In this document: positions 1 to 6,439 of the stretch, piece by piece
Layout of the letters: each line of letters starts with the position of its first letter
Numbering within the stretch: the first letter of the stretch is position 1
Assembly (NCBI GenBank): GCA_937873665.1
Contig: CALMYW010000021.1
Span: 1 to 8,839, forward strand
Source: an uncultured Sphingorhabdus sp.
GTDB lineage: Bacteria > Pseudomonadota > Alphaproteobacteria > Sphingomonadales > Sphingomonadaceae
Direction of reading: 5' to 3'
Length of the DNA stretch: 8,839 nucleotides
The notes under the pieces: model-generated
What the model was told of the DNA's origin: nothing
What the model saw: the letters and a program-made list of their open reading frames with translations, nothing else
Databases searched by the model: none
Position numbers and translations under genes: made by a program

Positions 1-13
1 GCGCTGACGGGAA

Positions 14-157
14 TCAGGGAACCAGCACGGCGGCGCCGCTGATGCGGCCCGCCCGGAGATCGGCGATGGCGGTATTGGCCTCCCTCAGCGGATAGGCGCG
101 TGTCTCCGTCCTGACGCCAGCGGCGCGCGCGGCGGGGGAGAAATCCAACGCACCTCC
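14..157 (-). pseudogene. C-terminal remnant of a zinc-type alcohol dehydrogenase
   Basis: Read on the minus strand, this stretch ends in a TGA at 16-14 and encodes the closing residues of a medium-chain, zinc-dependent alcohol dehydrogenase. The peptide contains RTETRAYPL, then EANTAIADLRAGRISGAAVL and a final VP, the usual end of AdhP-like enzymes. Homology-like sequence begins near an ALDF motif (about 151-140). Upstream in the same frame the peptide loses any family character and meets an in-frame TGA at about 188-186. The rest of the enzyme (roughly 300 residues including both zinc sites) should lie at higher coordinates, but that DNA is the RES gene on the opposite strand. The gene is therefore a 5'-truncated fragment, presumably broken when the neighbouring DNA arrived. 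The family call rests on recognised C-terminal motifs only. Confidence 0.65.
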
Positions 158-228
158 CCGGGGCCGGGTGGCGCCCCTGCTCCGGATTCATCCCGCGCCC
201 CTTCCCCCCGATTGCGCTGTGGGGGGGG

Positions 229-825
229 GTGGCCGACCCCGCCGATCTCGAGGCCGTTTTCCAGATCGAGGCGATTACCAATGACCGGTTGCGCGAAGAA
301 GCGGGCGACCTCGCGCTGGTGGCGCCCGAGGATCGCATCGCCGGGCCGGGCACTTCGTCGATCATGGCGGCCTTCACCCATCTGCACCCGCAAGGCAGCC
401 GGTTCACCGACGGGAGCTACGGCGTGTTTTATGCCGGACGGACGCTCGGCACCGCGATTGCGGAAACGCGGCATCACCGGACAAGATTTCTTGCCGCAAC
501 CGACGAACCTGCCCAGGAACTCGACATGCGTGTCTATGCAGTCGATCTCGACGCACAGCTGCACGATATCCGCGAGGCACGAGGGGCCCAGCCCGCACTG
601 TATCATCCCGATAGCTACGGGGTTGCACAGGAGACGGCACGCCGCCTGCGCGACGAGGGTTCGAACGGTATCGTCTATGCCAGCGTGCGCGATGAAGGCG
701 GCGAATGCGCCGCCGTGTTCCGACCCCGCTTCCTCGCCAATTGCCGCCAGGAACGCCATCTCACCTATGTCTGGGACGGCAGCGCCTTCAGCACCGTTTA
801 TGAAAAGCGCATGCTTGAAGGGTAA
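229..825 (+). CDS. RES-domain protein (NAD+ phosphorylase/glycohydrolase-type toxin), N-terminus disturbed
   Basis: RES proteins are the toxins of Xre-RES toxin-antitoxin pairs; characterised members such as MbcT and ParT act on NAD+ or ADP-ribosylate. Numbered from GTG 229 (198 aa), the three name-giving residues are present: Arg58 in GSRFTDG, Glu79 in AIAETRHH and Ser152 in GIVYASVR. VADPADLEAVF and TNDRLREEAG near the N-terminus and the ending HLTYVWDG also fit. The start is doubtful. The same frame reads backwards through FPPIALW, a family motif, to a stop at 112-114 with no ATG, GTG or TTG before 229. A second frame carries LLRIHPAP from GTG 168, and dropping one C from the CCCC at 198-201 joins the two into a normal N-terminus. 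The gene is thus frameshifted, or the sequence has a homopolymer error (C4, C6 and G9 runs lie close by). Without the first ~20 residues activity is uncertain. No Xre/DUF2384 antitoxin gene precedes it in the window. Confidence 0.8.
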   Translation: MADPADLEAVFQIEAITNDRLREEAGDLALVAPEDRIAGPGTSSIMAAFTHLHPQGSRFTDGSYGVFYAGRTLGTAIAETRHHRTRFLAATDEPAQELDMRVYAVDLDAQLHDIREARGAQPALYHPDSYGVAQETARRLRDEGSNGIVYASVRDEGGECAAVFRPRFLANCRQERHLTYVWDGSAFSTVYEKRMLEG

Positions 826-1078
826 ATTTCGACGGAATTGCAGAACTTTACAAAAAGTCGCGGTGTCCAAATTAGTTTGCCCACCGAGTTTCGATTGTGA
901 CGATCCCGAAGTAGCCTCGTCCGCGGCCATCAAGTCACAGGTTCCGAGAAATTTGCTTCAGACGACTTCAGAAGGCCAAGCCCGCATTTTGATTGGCAGC
1001 CCTCTTGGAACAAAAAGAATATTAACGCGGGGTCTATCCCCGATTGATATGGGTAGCATTACCGACTAATGTGGGAAA
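826..1078. other. Gene-free spacer between RES gene and the three-gene operon
   Basis: This 253-bp spacer is visibly richer in A/T than its flanks and must hold the promoter of the downstream operon. I see no convincing coding frame, tRNA or recombinase site. The right part has A/T patches (989-1025), a small hairpin (1028-1042) and a TTGATA at 1045-1050 that could be a -35 box, with TAATGT at 1067-1072 after 16 nt as a poor -10. That would leave almost no leader before ATG 1079, so I do not call it. A 7-bp direct repeat CTTCAGA occurs at 956-962 and 966-972. Confidence 0.5.
1028..1042 (+). promoter_or_regulatory. Small inverted repeat upstream of the HTH gene (possible operator)
   Basis: CGGGG and CCCCG form a perfect 5-bp stem around TCTAT, ending 36 bp before the HTH start codon. 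A second weak dyad, GGTA-GCAT-TACC, follows at about 1052-1063. Either could be a binding site for the HTH protein encoded just downstream, or a leader hairpin. Nothing in the sequence shows binding; position is the only support. Confidence 0.25.
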
Positions 1079-1555
1079 ATGCTATACACGCAAAGCCAGA
1101 TCCGGCAGCTGCTGTCCATTTCCGTGGATGCCCTGCGGACGTGGCGGGATGCCATCCCGGCATTGGCTGCGCATAAGGGGCACGCTCCAAGCTTCACACC
1201 TGGGGACGTCGTCGCGATGGCCATCGTGGCCGAACTGGTCAGAGATTTCGGCGTCCGCGTTGGCACGGTTGGCAGCCGTTTCGACGAACTGGTCAGGGAG
1301 TGTCGCGGCAAGTCTTGGCTCTCGCTGGAAACCTGCGTTGCCGCAATCGAAGCGGATAGCATCCGTCTCATTGACGCTAGCACGTCGACGCGTCCGTCGC
1401 TCGACGCCTCCACCCTATCCGTTCCTTGTGGACCCATCGTGTCGCGCTTGCGGTCCGCGCTTACGGCCACGGAGGCTGATCTCGCTCAAGGCTATCTGCA
1501 GTTCCCTCCCACAGCGATTGGCCCGCAAACCGAACGACGTGGAAGCCGAGCATGA
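1079..1555 (+). CDS. MerR-like helix-turn-helix protein, first gene of the operon
   Basis: A 158-aa protein whose first ~75 residues resemble a MerR-type winged helix-turn-helix. YTQSQIRQLLSISVDALRTW (3-22) matches a helix, turn and recognition helix with the typical L..W spacing, and FTPGDVVAMAIVAEL (38-52) matches the following wing and helix. The remainder (about 85-158) has no family I recognise and contains no metal-binding cysteine pattern; the only cysteines are scattered. ATG 1079 is the only possible start, because a TAA lies in frame at 1067-1069. GGGA at 1073-1076 is a poorly spaced Shine-Dalgarno. The stop overlaps the methylase start in an ATGA, indicating translational coupling. 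By position it is probably the operon's regulator, as controller (C) proteins are for type II restriction-modification loci, though it is not a C-protein homologue as far as I can tell. A role in target recognition is also possible. The DNA-binding call is fairly safe; its job is inference. Confidence 0.7.
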   Translation: MLYTQSQIRQLLSISVDALRTWRDAIPALAAHKGHAPSFTPGDVVAMAIVAELVRDFGVRVGTVGSRFDELVRECRGKSWLSLETCVAAIEADSIRLIDASTSTRPSLDASTLSVPCGPIVSRLRSALTATEADLAQGYLQFPPTAIGPQTERRGSRA

Positions 1556-4500
1556 CCACCCTCCTGGCATCCGCATTGGCGCCGGAGTGGAAAGATCGGT
1601 TGGGGCTCACACATCGGCGCTCGCCTGAACTCTACGAGTCAGCCGAGGCCGTCAGCGACGTGCCGCACGCGCCGGCTATCCGAGCCGCCCTCACCGAAAT
1701 GGGCGTATCGGCGATTTTCTGCGTCCAAGGCGTCCCGACTGTCGCGATCCTGGAAACCGATCACTACGATCGCGCCGCTATTATCGATCTTCATGGTGCG
1801 CTCTGGAACCAGGGCCTGGCCAGCCTGTTGCTGGTTATCGCCGACGATACGCTCAGAGCGTTTTCGCTCGCCCGTACTCCGCTGAGCGATCCGGGCGACG
1901 CCTTCGAGGCCCGCTGCCTCATCGACAGCCTCAGCCTGACGACCGAAGCGCTGCGTTTTCAAAATCTGATCTATGGCGCGGAATCCGGCCGCCTCTGGAA
2001 GGACTACGGGGAGTATTTCCCCCCGAAAGAACGCATCGATCAGGTGCTCCTCGACAACCTGAATGCGTCCCATGACCTCCTGCAGAAGGCCGCCCTCGCT
2101 CCTGATGCGGCTCAGGCCCTGCTCATACAGGCGATGTTTATCGCCTATCTTGAAGACCGGGAGATCGTAACGCCGGCCTACTTTGCCGCCGTCTCCGCGA
2201 AGAGCGCGGAAAGTTTTTCGGCACTGCTGGAAACCGGCGACGTCACTCTCTTTCGGTCCTTTTTCCGAACCCTCCACGCGGATTTCAACGGCGATCTGTT
2301 CGTCGCGCCGTGCTCCTTCGAAGCCACGGGCGAGGCGCCAGAAGTCACGCCTGTCCATCTGACGATTCTGGCGCGGTTCCGGTCAGGCCGTGAAGAAATG
2401 GCGCGTTCCGGACAGCAGCGGTTCTGGGGCTATGACTTCCGCTATATCCCGATCGAGCTCGTCAGCGCCGTTTACGATCGATTCCTGGGTGAACGCGAGG
2501 CCGAACGCCGCGCCAACGGCGCCTACTACACGCCCATGTTCCTCGCCGACACGGTCGTTTCCCAAGCGTGGGAAATGTTGCCGGATGCGACAAGGACGAC
2601 AGGAAACTTCCTCGACCCCGCCTGCGGTTCAGGCGTTTTCCTCGTCCGCTCGTTCCAGCGGCTCTGCGAACACTGGCGCGCTAAGCACAAGACGCAGACG
2701 ATTTCCTGGAAAACGCTGTTGTCCTTGCTGAGCCAGATTCATGGCTGGGATTTGAATGGCGGCGCCGTTCGGGTCGCCGTATTTTCGCTCTACGTCGCTT
2801 TGCTCGAAGAGGTGTCGCCACGCGACATCCGCAAACTCATCACCCGGGGGAAACTCCTCCCGGAACTTTGGGGTAAAACCCTCGTCTGTCGCGACTTTTT
2901 CGAAGTGTCACCTGACGGCGCTCGATACGAGGTCATCATTGGCAATCCGCCATGGACCAGCCGCCGCGGCCCGGCGCGTTCGTCTGTGCAGTGGAGCAAG
3001 AAGACCGGTTATCCCATGCCTGGTGGCGAGGATGCTTGGGCATTCAGCTGGAAGGCCCTGTCGCATCTCGCCGACGGCGGACTGATCGCCTTCCTGCTGC
3101 CGGCGATGGGGTTCCTGCACAACCACGCTCAAAACACGGTCGAAGCGCGTGATGCGTTCTTCCGAAAATCCCAGGTCCGTCGCGTCATTAACTTCGCAGA
3201 CCTTCGATTTCAGCTTTTCGAGAAGGCCCATCGCCCTACCGCTCTGATCATCTACGGCAGCGCCAATCCGGAGAATTTCCCGTATCGCTTCGACTACTGG
3301 GCGCCGAAGGCCGACCTTAATCTGCGGATCAAGCGCGTAATCACGCTGGGTAGCTCCGACAAGGCCGCACTCGGGGTGGGCGCGGTCCTGGATAACCCGC
3401 TCATCTTTAAGCAGCGCCTCTGGATGCGCGAGCCGGACGCGAAACTCTTCGCCTACCTTGCGAGGCTTCCCAAACTCGGGGCCTTCATCAGCGATTACGG
3501 CAGCCTGAGCCGTCGCCGCGAGAAACCGGGCGATCGCTGGGTAATCGGGCAAGGCTATCAGCCCTTCAATGAAGATAGCGATAGCGATGCGCCTCCGCTG
3601 GCCAGCGAGTATGTCGGTCGACTGCCAGACCTGCCGATCGCAGCCTATGCGCGCCTGGCTCAGGCTGCGGAAGGCTTGCTGCCGGCCCCGTCATCAACGG
3701 TTCGCCGCCGCGGGTTCGAGCCCGGGTTCGATGGCTCGCGCATTCTTATCCCGCGTGGGGTGGAGACGTCGCAAAACCGCCTTCGGGCGGCCTACTGCGA
3801 TCAGCCGCTGACCTTCCAGGATATCTTGCAAGCGATCGTAGTGCCGGACGGCCAAAGCGACCGCGCGAAGGTTCTCACGGCGATCCTTAATAGTCGCATC
3901 GCGGTCTGGTATGCCTTTCATGGCACCGCGTCGTTCGGTTCGGATCGCCCGGAAGTCAAGCAAGCCGACCTGTTGCGATTGCCGTTTCCATCACCCGACG
4001 ATGTCCCGGATCAAGCCGCAGCAGCCCAAGCGGCCCTTGAGCTGATCGCGATTGTGGACGACGCACGCGAACGCTCCAACGAGCCGTTCTCGATGCAGGT
4101 CGATGACAGCGATATCCTTCGCACGATCGACCGGCTCGCGTACCAATATTTTTGCCTGTCTCCCGACGAGATCGCGCTAATCGACGACACTGTCGAAGCG
4201 ATCCTTCCTGCGCTTCAGCCCCATGAAGGCCACTTCCCGAAACTCTGGGGCGCGCCTGACGAACCGCAACGCGCTCAATACGCGCGCACCTTGTCGGCCA
4301 GCCTCGCAGACTGGTTCAAAGGCAAGAAGATCGATGCGCGCCTTGTCGCGCGCGGCGCTGACCTCGCGATCCTCCGCCTTCACCTGGGCGGCCATGAAGA
4401 CTACGCTGAAGATGCAGCCGGTGAACTCAGCGACGTGCTCGAGCAGCTCGCAGCTCATATCCACAGGCCCCTGGACGGCAATTTCCAGCTCATGCCGGAT

Positions 4501-4650
4501 CTGCGCGTTTTCGTCGGCGATTGCCTTTATCTCATCAAGCCTATGCAGATGCGCTTCTGGCTGCGCTCCACCGCGCTCGCCGATGCCGATGGTATAGCGC
4601 TCGACCTCCAGCAAGCCGCCGCCCTGCCCCAACAGCGGGGCGCGGATTGA
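1552..4650 (+). CDS. Eco57I/type IIG-like adenine-N6 DNA methyltransferase
   Basis: This 1032-aa protein should transfer a methyl group from S-adenosylmethionine to adenine N6 at a specific DNA site. The catalytic core is complete: GAYYTP (323-328, motif X), FLDPACGSGVFLV (353-365, motif I, SAM binding), HGWDLN (397-402, motif II region) and NPPW (465-468, motif IV, catalytic). Residues about 610-820 look like a target-recognition region, with SRRRE (653-657), a PSSTVRRR segment and the ending LTAILNSRIAVWYAF...LRLPFPSP seen in Eco57I/PglX-type enzymes. Residues 1-300 occupy the place of a type IIG nuclease domain. Around residues 51-107 a strand-helix-strand pattern (VPTVAILETDH, then LHGALWNQG, then LLLVIADD) recalls that fold, but the ExK position reads ETD, so cleavage by this domain is unlikely. 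Residues 850-1032 form an extra C-terminal region I do not recognise. GGAAG at 1541-1545 is a good ribosome site. It overlaps both neighbours, so all three proteins are probably made together. Confidence 0.9.
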   Translation: MTTLLASALAPEWKDRLGLTHRRSPELYESAEAVSDVPHAPAIRAALTEMGVSAIFCVQGVPTVAILETDHYDRAAIIDLHGALWNQGLASLLLVIADDTLRAFSLARTPLSDPGDAFEARCLIDSLSLTTEALRFQNLIYGAESGRLWKDYGEYFPPKERIDQVLLDNLNASHDLLQKAALAPDAAQALLIQAMFIAYLEDREIVTPAYFAAVSAKSAESFSALLETGDVTLFRSFFRTLHADFNGDLFVAPCSFEATGEAPEVTPVHLTILARFRSGREEMARSGQQRFWGYDFRYIPIELVSAVYDRFLGEREAERRANGAYYTPMFLADTVVSQAWEMLPDATRTTGNFLDPACGSGVFLVRSFQRLCEHWRAKHKTQTISWKTLLSLLSQIHGWDLNGGAVRVAVFSLYVALLEEVSPRDIRKLITRGKLLPELWGKTLVCRDFFEVSPDGARYEVIIGNPPWTSRRGPARSSVQWSKKTGYPMPGGEDAWAFSWKALSHLADGGLIAFLLPAMGFLHNHAQNTVEARDAFFRKSQVRRVINFADLRFQLFEKAHRPTALIIYGSANPENFPYRFDYWAPKADLNLRIKRVITLGSSDKAALGVGAVLDNPLIFKQRLWMREPDAKLFAYLARLPKLGAFISDYGSLSRRREKPGDRWVIGQGYQPFNEDSDSDAPPLASEYVGRLPDLPIAAYARLAQAAEGLLPAPSSTVRRRGFEPGFDGSRILIPRGVETSQNRLRAAYCDQPLTFQDILQAIVVPDGQSDRAKVLTAILNSRIAVWYAFHGTASFGSDRPEVKQADLLRLPFPSPDDVPDQAAAAQAALELIAIVDDARERSNEPFSMQVDDSDILRTIDRLAYQYFCLSPDEIALIDDTVEAILPALQPHEGHFPKLWGAPDEPQRAQYARTLSASLADWFKGKKIDARLVARGADLAILRLHLGGHEDYAEDAAGELSDVLEQLAAHIHRPLDGNFQLMPDLRVFVGDCLYLIKPMQMRFWLRSTALADADGIALDLQQAAALPQQRGAD

Positions 4651-5303
4651 TGCTGATCGGCGATGTGCGGGGATGGGTCGACAACTTCGTATCGTTTGAC
4701 GATCGCTTCTTGGAGAGGATCGCGGCGGCGTGGCCATCATGCATGGCGGTGCTTCCCGAACAACCCGGCGAAGATGCCATCACCATCAACCTCGTCGATC
4801 GGCTGGCCAAGGACGCCGTGGTGCGTCGCTTGTGTCATTGGGTCGAGTATCAGTTCGAGCCCTTCGGCCTTAATCCAGACGGGTCGAAATACAGCAAGGG
4901 CATCATCGACCTCGCCGTGCTCTTCGACTGGGACCGGGAACGATACCTGGCCTATGAGTGCAAGCGCCTCAACGTGATCAACGGCGGAAGCCGAAGCTCC
5001 CTGGCCACCGTGTACGTCACCCAAGGCATGATGCGGTTTCTCACCGAGCAGTATGCCGAGCAGCTGCCTGTGGGGTGCATGCTCGGTTACGTGCTCGACG
5101 GCGACGTCCCCTTCGCACGTTCACGGATCGCCGACGCCATTGGCGGCCATGTCCCAATCGCGCTCGCTGAAGGACCTACTCTGCTTGCCGCGATCGAAGC
5201 GATCGAGCGCTTCCGCACAAGGCACACCCGCCCCAGCGGATCACAGATAGAGCTTCGCCACGCGCTATTTTCGAAGCCGCCAGCGGCTGCGAAAAGCATC
5301 TGA
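4650..5303 (+). CDS. Putative PD-(D/E)XK nuclease, partner of the methyltransferase
   Basis: This 217-aa protein is not a family I can name, but it carries the spaced signature of a PD-(D/E)XK endonuclease: Glu66 in an early helix (HWVEYQFEP), Asp87 in a strand (GIIDLAV), Glu103-Cys-Lys105 in the next strand (YLAYECKRL) and Gln125 in the following helix (YVTQGMMRF). Together they would form the metal-binding DNA-cleavage site. The C-terminal part has a hydrophobic strand (GCMLGYVLDGD, 142-152) and ends in IELRHALF, like the closing strand of many restriction-enzyme-like proteins. The start is ATG 4650, sharing its A with the methylase stop (TGATG); the longer open frame back to 4521 lies inside the methylase and is rejected. 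GGGG at 4637-4640 may serve as ribosome site. No DNA-recognition domain is obvious, so specificity may come from the methylase. Nuclease activity is inferred from motif order; a DNA- or RNA-targeting variant of the fold is equally possible. Confidence 0.65.
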   Translation: MLIGDVRGWVDNFVSFDDRFLERIAAAWPSCMAVLPEQPGEDAITINLVDRLAKDAVVRRLCHWVEYQFEPFGLNPDGSKYSKGIIDLAVLFDWDRERYLAYECKRLNVINGGSRSSLATVYVTQGMMRFLTEQYAEQLPVGCMLGYVLDGDVPFARSRIADAIGGHVPIALAEGPTLLAAIEAIERFRTRHTRPSGSQIELRHALFSKPPAAAKSI

Positions 5304-5338
5304 AGGAAGCCCATGTTGGCGATGCTGCAATAAGCAAC

Positions 5339-5360
5339 ACAGCGACAGTTGCTGTTTTTT
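5339..5360 (+). terminator. Rho-independent terminator of the HTH-methylase-nuclease operon
   Basis: ACAGC at 5339-5343 pairs with GCTGT at 5351-5355, extended by a G-T wobble around a five-base loop, and runs straight into T6 (5355-5360). An alternative stem, AGCAAC (5333-5338) with GTTGCT (5348-5353), ends at nearly the same place. It lies 35 bp after the nuclease stop and marks the right edge of the operon. Read from the other strand there is no T tract, so it does not serve the converging DUF2493 gene. Confidence 0.7.
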
Positions 5361-5378
5361 AAGGAAACTCATGTCCAA

Positions 5379-6320
5379 TCAAACTGGTTTCCGTTCGCGG
5401 AAGTCCCAAAGCGGGATGCCCATTTTGCGGGCCTTGTCGGCAAGGTTGTCCTGAATGCCCGTGCCGGGAAAGATCACCAGGCCTACCGGCAAGGTTTCGA
5501 GCATACGGTCGTTGCGCTTGAAGGGCGCTGCCTTCTTGTGCCGGTTCCAGTCTGGACGAAAAGCGACCTGAGGCACGCGCCGGGCTTCGGCCCAGCAGGC
5601 CGCCGCGCGTTCGGCCCCTGTGGGCGTCGCGCCGTGCAGGAGGACCATGTCGGTGTGGCGAGCGTGAACCCGGTCGAGAGCATCCCAGATCGCTTCATGG
5701 TCATTGCAATCAGGACCACCGGTAAAGCCGATCCGGGTGCCTTCGGGCAGCATGACTCGGGCCTTTTCGCGAACGCGCTTGTCGAGGAAGTCCCGGCTAT
5801 CGATGACGGCAGATGTCATAGCCTTGTGGTTGACCCGTGATCCCGAGCGCGGTGTCCAGGCCTTGCGCAGATGGATCCGGAACTGGTCGGACGCCGCATC
5901 GCGGAAGAATTCCATCGTGTCGCGCCGCTCGATCATCGAGACGCCTTCGCAGATCGAGCGCTCCAGTTCGACCGAGCGTACCTCGCTGCCGTCTTGCTCG
6001 CGTTGGAGCCGCTTCTGCGCCTGTTCGTTGTCGTCGAGATCGCGCTCGATCCGTTCGGCCGAGCGATGGAAGACGTTGACGAGCTGCCAGAGAAGGTCCT
6101 CAAGATCGGGCTCGATCCGGGTGTCGATCAGCGCGGCCACCAGTCCGTCGAACATGTCGGCCACCGCGCCACCGGCGAGCCGGGCTTCCGGCAATGGCCT
6201 TGCATCGGGTTCGTCATCGAACGGGCGATAGCCGTAAAGCTGCATTTCCTGGAGGAGATAGGCGGTGGGACCGGGCTCTGCCTGATCACCGTAATCGCAG
6301 TAGTCGGGAATATCTTGCAT
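5379..6320 (-). CDS. DUF2493 (SLOG superfamily) protein
   Basis: A 313-aa protein with a C-terminal DUF2493 domain, a Rossmann-like SLOG fold proposed to bind nucleotides or nucleotide-derived ligands. Typical motifs (numbered from ATG 6320) are RIGFTGGPDCND (196-207, first strand and glycine loop), LLHGATPTGAE (227-237, glycine-rich ligand loop), FRPDWNRHKKAAPFKRNDRM (254-273) and FPGTGIQDNLADKARKMG (284-301). The N-terminal ~190 residues are charged and mostly helical, with a likely coiled coil around 85-125, and have no motif I know. The start is chosen at ATG 6320 because GGAG sits six bases upstream (6330-6327); a GTG at 6332 in the same frame would add four residues but lacks a ribosome site. 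Genes of this kind follow the Toprim gene on many alphaproteobacterial plasmids, where their role is unknown. The gene converges on the defence-like operon, with 75 bp between the two stops. Confidence 0.85.
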   Translation of the reverse strand: MQDIPDYCDYGDQAEPGPTAYLLQEMQLYGYRPFDDEPDARPLPEARLAGGAVADMFDGLVAALIDTRIEPDLEDLLWQLVNVFHRSAERIERDLDDNEQAQKRLQREQDGSEVRSVELERSICEGVSMIERRDTMEFFRDAASDQFRIHLRKAWTPRSGSRVNHKAMTSAVIDSRDFLDKRVREKARVMLPEGTRIGFTGGPDCNDHEAIWDALDRVHARHTDMVLLHGATPTGAERAAACWAEARRVPQVAFRPDWNRHKKAAPFKRNDRMLETLPVGLVIFPGTGIQDNLADKARKMGIPLWDFRERKPV

Positions 6321-6328
6321 GATTGTCT

Positions 6329-6363
6329 CCACGTCGTGCGCCGCGCCACTCGCGGCTTCGTGG
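6329..6363 (-). promoter_or_regulatory. Leader hairpin overlapping the DUF2493 ribosome binding site
   Basis: On the minus-strand transcript, CCACG (6363-6359) can pair with CGTGG (6333-6329). Inside it GCCGCG (6356-6351) pairs perfectly with CGCGGC (6345-6340) around a five-base loop. The final GG of the outer stem is the first half of the Shine-Dalgarno GGAG of the DUF2493 gene, so folding would partly hide the ribosome site. Both stems are perfect and GC-rich; a regulatory role is inference. Confidence 0.4.
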
Positions 6364-6395
6364 CGACGCCGGGCGGCAGGTGAGGCAGGGATGCA

Positions 6396-6411
6396 CCCGC
6401 GCTCTCGCGGG
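6396..6411. repeat. GC-rich hairpin CCCGCG-CTCT-CGCGGG
   Basis: A perfect 6-bp inverted repeat with a four-base loop. No T tract follows on either strand, so it is not a standard terminator. It lies between the central palindrome cluster and the DUF2493 leader hairpin. Confidence 0.5.
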
Positions 6412-6439
6412 CCGCAGCGAAAGCGGAGGATGGAAGGAG

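Noticed and set aside
861..886. CGGTG...CACCG dyad after the RES gene
   Set aside because: A 5-bp stem with a 16-base loop and no T tract; unlikely to be a terminator and common by chance in GC-rich DNA.
85..933. 282-aa open frame on the minus strand
   Set aside because: It is the antisense shadow of the RES gene, shows no family motif, and is in a different frame from the recognisable dehydrogenase C-terminus.
212..1069. 285-aa plus-strand frame overlapping the RES gene
   Set aside because: It is longer than the RES frame but low in complexity and rich in Arg/Ser/Pro, as expected of an out-of-frame reading. The RES motifs lie in the other frame.
1066..1470. 134-aa minus-strand frame opposite the HTH gene
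   Set aside because: Antisense shadow of a frame with clear helix-turn-helix character; no recognisable motif of its own.
4521..4649. Upstream extension of the nuclease frame
   Set aside because: These 43 codons lie wholly inside the methylase gene, look like shadow translation, and ATG 4650 gives the expected coupled start.
5363..5454. AAGGAA followed by ATG 5371 and 27 codons after the terminator
   Set aside because: The ribosome site and start look good, but the frame runs antisense into the DUF2493 gene and stops soon. It is probably chance, or at most the leader of a lost gene.
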